DNA from: a virus
IMG/VR virus record: IMGVR_UViG_3300043631_000001
Coordinates: 1-42,184 of that record
Direction: 5' to 3' (one strand)
Length of the DNA: 42,184 bases
Shown piece after piece: positions 36,189 through 42,184 of this stretch; positions within the stretch are counted from its first letter, which is position 1; every line of letters starts with the position of its first letter. The notes beneath the pieces are model-generated. The model was given only the letters and a program-made list of their open reading frames with translations, had not been told where the DNA came from and did not search any database. Both the position numbers and the translations under genes were made by a program.

Positions 36189-36544
36189 TGGCCGAACGCC
36201 TCGCAGATCCGGCTCGTGTTCGGCCAGAGCAGGTGGCGCACCGCCGGCCCCCGGTCGAAGTCCTCAGTAGCCTTGGCATCCTGGATGGCTGGGGGCGCAA
36301 GCTCGGCCCTCGCGTAGCCGTCGTAGCCGGCCCACGTGGCGGGCTGGTACTGGTAGGCGCCGCCGTCGCCGTAGGGGCTCACGGCCCGGTAGTCGCCGTT
36401 GCTCTCCATGGGGCGACCCTGCCAGGGGCCTCGGATGCACTGGGGGCCGGGGGCGATTGCCGGCGCTGGGGGCGGGGGCGGGGATACGACCGGCGCGGTC
36501 AGGACGGCGATCGCGGTCGTGATGAGGGCCACGATGTTCGCCAT
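36185..36544 (-). CDS. Secreted Rpf/transglycosylase-like protein
   Basis: 119 aa from ATG at 36544. N-terminal signal or anchor NIVALITTAIAVLTAPVV, Pro-rich linker, then CIRGPWQGRPMESNGDYRAV, SPYGDGGAYQYQPATWAGYD. This is the compact lysozyme-like fold of resuscitation-promoting-factor/transglycosylase proteins: catalytic Glu47 (ME-SNGDY) and GGAYQ-x-x-P-x-TW. It would cleave peptidoglycan glycan strands. Finding it in the early operon rather than with lysis or tail genes is unusual. Confidence 0.72.
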   Translation of the reverse strand: MANIVALITTAIAVLTAPVVSPPPPPAPAIAPGPQCIRGPWQGRPMESNGDYRAVSPYGDGGAYQYQPATWAGYDGYARAELAPPAIQDAKATEDFDRGPAVRHLLWPNTSRICEAFGQ

Positions 36545-36747
36545 CAGGCGGGCCGGTCGATGGGCTTGAGGTCGGCCATCAGGCCGCGGCAGCGGGTGCA
36601 GAGCTGGTACGTGAGGCGGCCGACCTGCATCGGTTCCAGGCGCTCGGGGAGCACCTTGTTGCGGCTTCGGGAGCCTTCCTGGATGCCGCAGCGATCGCAG
36701 GTCGGGGGCTTTGGCTTGGGGGTGCGTGTCTTCGCCTTGGCACTCAT
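36544..36747 (-). CDS. Small zinc-ribbon protein
   Basis: 67 aa from ATG at 36747 (ATGA overlap with the helicase-methyltransferase gene). Basic N-terminus, then CDRCGIQEGSRSRNKV and LCTRCRGLM, a clear C-x2-C...C-x2-C ribbon. Coupled on both sides. May bind DNA or RNA. Confidence 0.72.
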   Translation of the reverse strand: MSAKAKTRTPKPKPPTCDRCGIQEGSRSRNKVLPERLEPMQVGRLTYQLCTRCRGLMADLKPIDRPA

Positions 36748-39059
36748 GCCGGCACCTCTTCCGGGCCGAAGAGCGAGCCCTGGGCTTTGGCGAGGACAGC
36801 CCGCTCGAGGTGCTTCACGGCCTGCTCAGCGTAGGCCCGTTTGAGTTCCACGCCGAGGAATCGCCGGCCGGTCTCGATGGCCACGGCTCCCGTCGAGCCG
36901 ATACCGGCGAAGGGGTCGAAGACGAAATCCCCGGGGTTGCTCCATAGGTAGATGCAGCGCTCGATGACGTCGAGCTGGAGGGGGCAGATGTGCTTTTCGT
37001 CCTGCTCGCTGCGGGCGTCGCGGAAGGCCAGGACCCGGGGCTGCCTCACGTCAAACCACACGGGTGAGGCGTAGCGCTGCCAGAGCTGAATCGACCAGTC
37101 CCTGTCGCTGTCCCAGGCCTCGGGCGGGTTCTCACCGATGTACTGGCCGGGCACGGGAGGGTGCTGGATCTGGCGATCGGGGAAGCCCTCCTTCCAGGCG
37201 CCGAACACGAGGACGAAGTCCGCCATGCCCTGGCGGCAGACCTCTCCGCGCTCGGCGAAATTCTTGTGCAGGAGGCCGTGGTTCTTCGTCCGCTGCATCT
37301 CCGTGACGGGGTCCTTCCAGATCGTGATGCGGCTGTGGAACGTCCAGCCGGCGTCGGTGAAGGTCCGCACGAGGTCCCCGGGGAAGTCATAGAGGCCCGC
37401 GGCGCCGTCCCGGTTGCGGTAAAGCGGCAGGTCCTTGCAGTGGACGCAGCAGAGGCGGCCGGGCTGGGTGATGCGGTAGAGCTCGGGGGCCAGCCAGGCG
37501 AGGTGCTGAAAGAACTCATCGTGGTCGGCGCTGTTGCCCATGTCGGCAACCGAATCGGAGTAGATGTAGAGGTTCGAGAAAGGTGGGGAGAAGACGCTGA
37601 GGCCGACCGAGTTGTCCGGGATATCCCTGGTGACGGCGACGCAATCGCCGAGGTGGAGCTGCCAGTCCTCACCCTGAAAGAAGTCCTCGTCGACGTCGCT
37701 GAGCAAGCGGCCGTCCTTGCGGGTGGCCAGGCCGAACTCCCGGGTGGCCTTGACCATCGCAGCCACCATCACGTCGAACTCGACTTGCTTGGCCTCGACG
37801 GCGGAGACGATGCCCTGGTCGGACTCGGCGCTGATGAGATGCACCGTGACGGGCTTGGTCTGCCCGTAGCGCCACGAGCGGCGGATGGCCTGGTAGAGCT
37901 TCTCGAACGAATAGGTGAGCCCGACGAACACCACGTCCGAGCAGTGCTGCCAGTTGAGTCCGAAGCCGGCGATGCTGGGCTTGGTCACGATGACCCGGGC
38001 GTCGCCGTCGCTGAAGGCATCGAGCTTGCGCTCCTTCGCCTCGATCGACTCGCTGCCCCGGACCTCGACGGCGTAGGGCATCATCTTGGCGAGCATGTCA
38101 GCCTCGTGGTTCGTCTCGCACCACACGGTCCACGTGTCGGGCTTAGTCGCCACGATCTCCACGGCCCTGGTGCAGCGATCCTTGGCTGTTTCCTTCTTGT
38201 CAGCCCACATCTGCGTGGCGGAGGGCGCCGCGTCGCCGAGGAAGAGCTGGCCCCGCTCGTGGGCCCGGTTGGGATCTGCGATCAGGTGCCCCTCGATGCG
38301 CAGGGGGGGCAGGGCGAATCCGCCGTCCTCGTAGTCGCCGAGGTCCGAGGGCTTCTCAGCACACACTGCCCAGCTCGAGACCCAGCGCCAGAAGTCCCGC
38401 TCACCATGGGCCTTGAGGCGGTAGTTCCCGGCCTTCATGGAGTCGTTGATGAACCACCGGGCAAGCATCTCGTTCGAGGCCATGACCCCCAGGAAGTCGG
38501 CGTGGTTGCCCAACTCCATGTGATCGTTGGGGGCCGGCGTGGCGGTGCAGGCGAGGCGGTAAGGCGTCCCGGCGAAGGCCTCCAACAGCGCCCGCTTCGT
38601 CTTCCCGGTGAACGACTTGAGGATGCTCGACTCGTCCAGCACGACGCCGGTCCAGGCGGCCGGGTCGAAGTCGGCGAGGCACTCGTAGTTCGTAATGACG
38701 ATCGGCGCTCCGCCAGCGGCTTCGTAGTCGGCCTGGCTCCGGTGATACTCGACCTCGATGCCGAGCTTGGCTGCCTCCCGGATCGTCTGGTGAGCGACGG
38801 CGAGGGGGGCCAGGATCAGAACCCGCTCGCCAGTTTCCTCCACGATGCGGTGCGCCCACTCGACCTGGATCCAGGTCTTCCCCATGCCGCATGCGAGGAA
38901 TACAGCAGCCCGGCCGCGCTGCAGCGCCCAGGCGGTGACCTCCCGCTGCCAGTCGAAAAGCAGGGGATTCAGATCGTCCGCCGTGGCCTGGATACCGAAG
39001 GTGTCGGCCGCTACCAGCTTGGCGGCCAGGAAGTCCTCGTAGCTCGGGTCACTCCCCAC
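36744..39059 (-). CDS. SF2 helicase - DNA methyltransferase fusion
   Basis: 771 aa from GTG at 39059. Residues 30-450 are an SF2 helicase: CGMGKTW (motif I, 57-63), LDESS (141-145), TATP (172-175), QAIRRSWRYGQ (motif VI, 390-400). Residues about 465-760 are an N6/N4 amino-methyltransferase: SPPF (491-494) as catalytic motif IV and DPFAGIGST (715-723) as AdoMet motif I, in that order, the beta class. The fusion may protect phage DNA like P1 DarB or modify DNA while tracking; no target-recognition domain is obvious. Confidence 0.9.
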   Translation of the reverse strand: MGSDPSYEDFLAAKLVAADTFGIQATADDLNPLLFDWQREVTAWALQRGRAAVFLACGMGKTWIQVEWAHRIVEETGERVLILAPLAVAHQTIREAAKLGIEVEYHRSQADYEAAGGAPIVITNYECLADFDPAAWTGVVLDESSILKSFTGKTKRALLEAFAGTPYRLACTATPAPNDHMELGNHADFLGVMASNEMLARWFINDSMKAGNYRLKAHGERDFWRWVSSWAVCAEKPSDLGDYEDGGFALPPLRIEGHLIADPNRAHERGQLFLGDAAPSATQMWADKKETAKDRCTRAVEIVATKPDTWTVWCETNHEADMLAKMMPYAVEVRGSESIEAKERKLDAFSDGDARVIVTKPSIAGFGLNWQHCSDVVFVGLTYSFEKLYQAIRRSWRYGQTKPVTVHLISAESDQGIVSAVEAKQVEFDVMVAAMVKATREFGLATRKDGRLLSDVDEDFFQGEDWQLHLGDCVAVTRDIPDNSVGLSVFSPPFSNLYIYSDSVADMGNSADHDEFFQHLAWLAPELYRITQPGRLCCVHCKDLPLYRNRDGAAGLYDFPGDLVRTFTDAGWTFHSRITIWKDPVTEMQRTKNHGLLHKNFAERGEVCRQGMADFVLVFGAWKEGFPDRQIQHPPVPGQYIGENPPEAWDSDRDWSIQLWQRYASPVWFDVRQPRVLAFRDARSEQDEKHICPLQLDVIERCIYLWSNPGDFVFDPFAGIGSTGAVAIETGRRFLGVELKRAYAEQAVKHLERAVLAKAQGSLFGPEEVPA

Positions 39060-39477
39060 TGGCCAGCCTCCTATCCTCGACGTCGACCTTGCGGCGTGAC
39101 GAGCCTCGTCCGTAGCGCAGGCCCTCGGCTGCGGTGATGCGTTCGATCGTTCGCTTGGAACAGTTCGCTGCCTCGGCCATGTCGTCGAGGGTGGCGCCGA
39201 CCTGCCACATGGCGAGCACCAGTCGCCGTCTGGCTTCTCCGCGGTCGAATCCGCTGGACTGCGGTTGTGGGCTCAGGCAGAGTTGCCTCGGCTCGTCCAG
39301 CGTTGTCACCGAAGGCGTCCTGGTAGAACGTTCCAGGCGCCGCTGCCAGGCCCTGGTGTGCGCTCGCTCTTCGGCCACCAGAGCGTCGAACCGCTCCCGG
39401 TTCTCTTCGATCAGGCGGGAGATAGCCCGACCTCGGGTTCGGGTCCGCATCTGGTGGGCCGCGCCGGAGGGGGTCAT
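39049..39477 (-). CDS. HTH protein, resolvase-like DNA-binding domain
   Basis: 142 aa from ATG at 39477 (ATGA overlap). Middle: ARRRLVLAMWQVGATLDDMA, EAANCSKRTIERITAAEGLR, a homeodomain/resolvase-type helix-turn-helix of the kind seen in sigma-70 region 4. N-terminal part is a helix with many Arg/Glu. It overlaps the methyltransferase start by 11 bases. Probable early regulator or WhiB-like partner; not a named family. Confidence 0.7.
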   Translation of the reverse strand: MTPSGAAHQMRTRTRGRAISRLIEENRERFDALVAEERAHTRAWQRRLERSTRTPSVTTLDEPRQLCLSPQPQSSGFDRGEARRRLVLAMWQVGATLDDMAEAANCSKRTIERITAAEGLRYGRGSSRRKVDVEDRRLASGE

Positions 39478-39734
39478 GAAGCACCGTCGCAATCCCCGTG
39501 GCAGTTCCGGTAGGTGCCGTCCTCGATGTCTTCCAGGAGCTCGGCCCAGTGCCGGACGACGTTCGACGGGAGAGGGCCGCTCCAACCCCAGAGGGCCTGC
39601 GTCAGTTGCTCGACCAGCTCGAGGGCCGACGGTGCGTCGGGGTCTTCTTTCGACCAGCGGGCCGGGATCGTCCGCTCGGGGATGCTCACGCCGTCCGACC
39701 ACCATGCCGGGATGCTCTGCTCTGGCGCGCTCAT
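39474..39734 (-). CDS. Small hypothetical early protein
   Basis: 86 aa from ATG at 39734 (ATGA overlap). PEQSIPAWWSDGVSIPERTI and ALELVEQLTQALWGWSGPLP, ending YRNCHGDCDGAS with two cysteines and a His. Two similar WWSDG/RWSKE segments near the N-terminus suggest an internal duplication. Function unknown. Confidence 0.65.
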   Translation of the reverse strand: MSAPEQSIPAWWSDGVSIPERTIPARWSKEDPDAPSALELVEQLTQALWGWSGPLPSNVVRHWAELLEDIEDGTYRNCHGDCDGAS

Positions 39735-40003
39735 GCCGAGGCCTCGAAGAGTGAGTCCTGCGCTGTGGCCGGGGGTGCCACGAGCGAGGGCAGGGAGACG
39801 CCTGCGGCGAGGGCCAACGGCAGGCAGAGCAGGTGCACCCGACGGAGACGAGGGCGGCGGCGGCCGTGGAGCACGACAACGGTCAGCGAGTCGGCCCTGA
39901 ATGCGTTGTTGAACCCGGCGTGGTGGCCGTTCTGCGGCTGAGTGTCGTCGGGGCAGAAGGCACAGCCGTGCCACCAGACGGGATCCCTCCTGGGGGCGGT
40001 CAC
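39731..40003 (-). CDS. Small hypothetical early protein
   Basis: 90 aa from GTG at 40003 (GTGA overlap). RDPVWWHGCAFCPDDTQPQN followed by GHHAGFNNAFRADSLTVVVL; C-x2-C plus His-His may bind zinc. The second half RRVHLLCLPLALAAGVSLPS is hydrophobic. No family is recognised. Confidence 0.6.
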   Translation of the reverse strand: MTAPRRDPVWWHGCAFCPDDTQPQNGHHAGFNNAFRADSLTVVVLHGRRRPRLRRVHLLCLPLALAAGVSLPSLVAPPATAQDSLFEASA

Positions 40004-40239
40004 AGCCGGCCGCCCTCACCCGGAAACGGGCCGACAGGTAGCCGCTGCTCCCACCAGGTCTCGCATCCGCAGGCCGGGCAGGGTCCGAGTTTGGGCACCT
40101 CGGATTTGGCCTTGGGTACGGCTGCCAGCGTGCCGCACCAGGAGCACTGGTGGACCTGGGAGTGGTCAGCCAGGATCGCCGGAGTGGGCGTGAGCACCCC
40201 AGCAGCGAAGAGAGACCCCGTGGCCTCCGGACCCTTCAC
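40000..40239 (-). CDS. Small zinc-ribbon protein
   Basis: 79 aa from GTG at 40239 (GTGA overlap). HQCSWCGTLAAVPKAKSEV and GPCPACGCETWWEQRL form a clear C-x2-C...C-x2-C ribbon. One of many tiny zinc proteins in the early operon; role unknown. Confidence 0.68.
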   Translation of the reverse strand: MKGPEATGSLFAAGVLTPTPAILADHSQVHQCSWCGTLAAVPKAKSEVPKLGPCPACGCETWWEQRLPVGPFPGEGGRL

Positions 40240-40631
40240 GGCGCTACCAGCCGTTCCTGGGTGCGCTGCTGGCCCTCGACCTGGCGCCGGTGGGCGATGC
40301 GCCACCAGGCGATCGTGGCGTCGTTCGCGGCGAGGAAGTCTGCCAGGAGCTTCTGGTCATCGACGGCCCAGTAGTGCGCCCGGTCCACGAGGTGCTCCCG
40401 CAGCTCCTCGTCGTTGACGAAGTCCCGGAGGTAGTGCTCGTAGCGCCGGAGGTTGTAGACCTCCCGGACCTCCGAGTCACTGAGCCGGGTGTGGCCGTCC
40501 TCGGCGACGGTGGGTAGGCCCGGGCACTCCTTCGGCCGCTTGCAGGCCGGGCAGTCGAACGTCATGCCCCGGGCTCGCTCGGCATCGCGGGGGCCGCCGC
40601 GCTGCATCTCCTGGTCACGCTGGCTCGGCAT
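40236..40631 (-). CDS. Small hypothetical protein with Cys motif
   Basis: 131 aa from ATG at 40631, chosen for GGAAGGAG 7 bases upstream. MTFDCPACKRPKECPGLPTV near residue 23 is a short Cys-rich knuckle; SDSEVREVYNLRRYEHYLRD then ELREHLVDRAHYWAVDDQKL is helical. It overlaps the replication-protein stop by 17 bases. Not recognised. Confidence 0.65.
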   Translation of the reverse strand: MPSQRDQEMQRGGPRDAERARGMTFDCPACKRPKECPGLPTVAEDGHTRLSDSEVREVYNLRRYEHYLRDFVNDEELREHLVDRAHYWAVDDQKLLADFLAANDATIAWWRIAHRRQVEGQQRTQERLVAP

Positions 40632-41325
40632 TGGCACTCCTTCCCGCCTCGATGTCGGCGATGACGTGGGCGAGGGTGGCCGGCTGTTTTTTCTCGTCGG
40701 CGATCACCCGTATCCCGGCCTCAACTAGCTCCAACGGTTTCTCGGCTAGCAGACGCTTTGCTTGATTTCCAAGCTGGCCACGCCACGCCTGCGTAGGTTC
40801 GTAGCCGCAGGATTTGCATTGGTTGAAGTAATAGGTAACTAAAGCTTTTGAAGGGTCAGCCGACGACGAAGGAGGAGTGCTGCCCCCGGAGGGGCTTCCG
40901 GAACTTTCTCGAACACTCTCGACGCTCCCCTCGGAGAGCTTCCCTTCCCTTCCCTTCCCTTCCACATCGAATCCTCTCGACGCCTCTCGAAAGCTCTCGA
41001 CGGATCGCGCTATATCGCTTGCCTTTGGCTTATCAACGCGCTGGTGCACATCCCACTTGCGGACGTGCAGAGCGTCCCTTCCTGCGCCCGTTGGGAAAGT
41101 CTCCAAAAGCCCCGACATGAGCAGTCGGGCTATGCCGGACGGCACGTCGATGTTCGGATCGGCCGGAAACACGTCTCGGTGGATCTGCTCGGTGTCATCC
41201 CAGAGCCACCCGAAGTCGTCGGCAAAGTTCCATATCCCGATGAAGAGAAGCCTCGTTTCCACCGGCAATTTCACCACCTTGGCGTCGTTCCAAAAGGAGG
41301 GCTTGATCGTGCGAATGCGGGACAT
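40615..41325 (-). CDS. DnaD-like phage replication protein
   Basis: 236 aa from ATG at 41325. MSRIRTIKPSFWNDAKVVKL, PVETRLLFIGIWNFADDFGW, LWDDTEQIHRDVFP and ALHVRKWDVHQRVDKP is the recurrent actinophage winged-helix replication or loader protein. The low-complexity Ser/Glu middle (about 105-155, coded by purine-rich repeats) is a linker to a C-terminal helical domain (KALVTYYFNQCKSCGYEPTQ). It is the best candidate initiator or helicase loader; no polymerase or replicative helicase is present, so the element leans on the host. Confidence 0.78.
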   Translation of the reverse strand: MSRIRTIKPSFWNDAKVVKLPVETRLLFIGIWNFADDFGWLWDDTEQIHRDVFPADPNIDVPSGIARLLMSGLLETFPTGAGRDALHVRKWDVHQRVDKPKASDIARSVESFREASRGFDVEGKGREGKLSEGSVESVRESSGSPSGGSTPPSSSADPSKALVTYYFNQCKSCGYEPTQAWRGQLGNQAKRLLAEKPLELVEAGIRVIADEKKQPATLAHVIADIEAGRSANAEPA

Positions 41326-41339
41326 AAAGCGGTGAGGAC

Positions 41340-42184
41340 CTACGACTCTGCTGCGAGCTGGTAGTCACGGCCCTCGGCGAACACCCGGGAGCCGTCGGGG
41401 TAGCGCCAGGTCGAGGCGATCGCCCCTTGGCAGGTCCGCAGGGCCGGGGCCACGCGGAGCATGTAGCTCTTGCGGTGGCCGTCGGGCTCCGGGGTCGAGT
41501 TCGTCACCTCGACCATCACCAGGTCCTCGTCGCCGGGGATCACCACTCGGTGCAGCCGGCGAGGGAAGCCAAGGGCGTCTGTGTCCTCGTCGACCAGAGC
41601 GGCGCCAGCCGCTCGCAGGAACCTCTCCTGTCCGTGCCGCTCGATCATCACCCGCCGGACCTCGGCGTTTGGCTCGCCCAGGATCCGCTCCGCCGTCAGC
41701 GTCTCGGGGGCCTCCACGACCTCCTGCGGCAGACGTACGCCATGGATAGCCCAGAGCCCGTATCCGTCCCGGTAGGCCACCGCCGGGCCATCTGTGCGGT
41801 GCAGCCGCCCCTGCACGTCCCTGGCCACCACAGAGGGCCGATCCGTGAGGATGACGAAGCCCTCGTAGGGCCACCACCATCCGCCGCCGGCCAGCATCCG
41901 CAATCCGCCGAGCCCCGACTCCTGCTGAGGCTGGTACTTCACCCCGATCCGACGGCCGAACTCGAGCCAAGCAACCCAGTTGATGTCGTGCTGCCCGTAA
42001 AGTCCTGCATAGAGCTGCCCCCTGAGCTGCCCCCCGAGCTGCCCCCTGAGCTGCCCCCCGAGCTGCCCCCCGAGCTGCCCCCAGAGCTGCTCCCTGAGCT
42101 GCTCCCTGAGCTGCCCCCCGAGCTGCCCTCAGAGCTGCTCCCCGAGCTGCCCCCCGAGCTGCCCCCTGAGCTGCCCCCTGAGCT
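41340..42184 (-). CDS. DUF6745-family protein, C-terminal part (gene split by the window ends)
   Basis: Frame open from the window edge through the QL array to YAGLYGQHDINWVAWLEF, then GLGGLRMLAGGGWWWPYEGF, VILTDRPSVVARDVQGRLHR, TDGPAVAYRDGYGLWAIHGV, PNAEVRRVMIERHGQERFLR. These are the conserved half of DUF6745 proteins. It completes the 1-366 gene to about 400 aa. One repeat unit (42120-42131) reads TGA GGG CAG CTC, an in-frame stop, where related units have TGG. With the one-base deficit at the join, either the sequence has errors in the array or the gene is broken here. Confidence 0.8.
42012..42184. repeat. 12-bp coding tandem repeat, right part
   Basis: Fourteen full 12-bp units from 42012 to 42179 plus five bases of the next. 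Units vary only at two positions (T/C and last base), plus one C-to-T change in the unit 42120-42131 that creates the in-frame TGA on minus. Joined to the left part, the array would hold about 23 units. Confidence 0.97.

Noticed and set aside
37161-39137. 658-residue open frame on plus across the helicase-methyltransferase gene
   Set aside because: It is antisense to a gene with clear catalytic motifs, and its sequence has no recognisable domain. The same applies to the long plus frames at 18359-19900 and 22787-24958.

Overview
The window is a GC-rich element (roughly two-thirds G+C by eye) with the coding style of an actinobacterial phage: dense genes, ATGA/GTGA/TGATG stop-start overlaps, many GTG starts, and virion proteins of actinophage type. 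The host is probably an uncharacterised actinomycete. The window appears to be a complete circle of about 42.2 kb cut inside one gene. The DUF6745-family gene that runs off the left end (366 to 1, minus) continues in frame at the right end (42184 to 41340, minus) if one base is added at the join, and both cut ends lie in the same 12-bp tandem array.

Layout on the circle: (1) a control region at about 5.06-6.9 kb, with an XRE-type regulator, a tyrosine integrase and a ribbon-helix-helix protein on plus, facing a strong, nearly leaderless early promoter on minus. (2) An early minus operon of about 11 kb running 5062 -> 1 / 42184 -> 35895. It holds a small HTH protein, an HNH nuclease, an excisionase-like HTH, a run of small Cys-rich proteins, RecT, a DUF6745 gene with its usual small partner, a DnaD-like replication protein, a helicase-DNA methyltransferase fusion and a small secreted muralytic-type protein. 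(3) A late minus operon running about 28.2 -> 7.0 kb in siphovirus order: two glycosyltransferases, HNH, small and large terminase, portal, MuF-like protein, scaffold, capsid, connectors, major tail protein, tail chaperone with a -1 frameshift, tape measure, LamG-bearing tail protein, amidase, then a lysis cassette of very small membrane proteins. (4) An accessory block at about 28.2-35.9 kb with a second, unrelated tyrosine recombinase, two small secreted proteins, a TraB/FtsK-like DNA translocase, several Spd-like small membrane proteins, and a divergent GntR-HutC regulator with a GNAT acetyltransferase and a lipoprotein.

Block 4 resembles the transfer module of actinomycete conjugative elements (TraB, Spd, KorSA) rather than a phage. 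The element therefore looks like a phage / conjugative-plasmid hybrid with two integrases. Downstream of traB is a dense CTAG cluster with a 22-bp palindrome (a candidate clt or operator), and a chimeric small gene built from a 156-bp piece of traB joined to a 45-bp piece of the gntR gene.

No tRNA, rRNA, CRISPR array or IS element was seen. No stretch longer than 300 bases lacks a gene.
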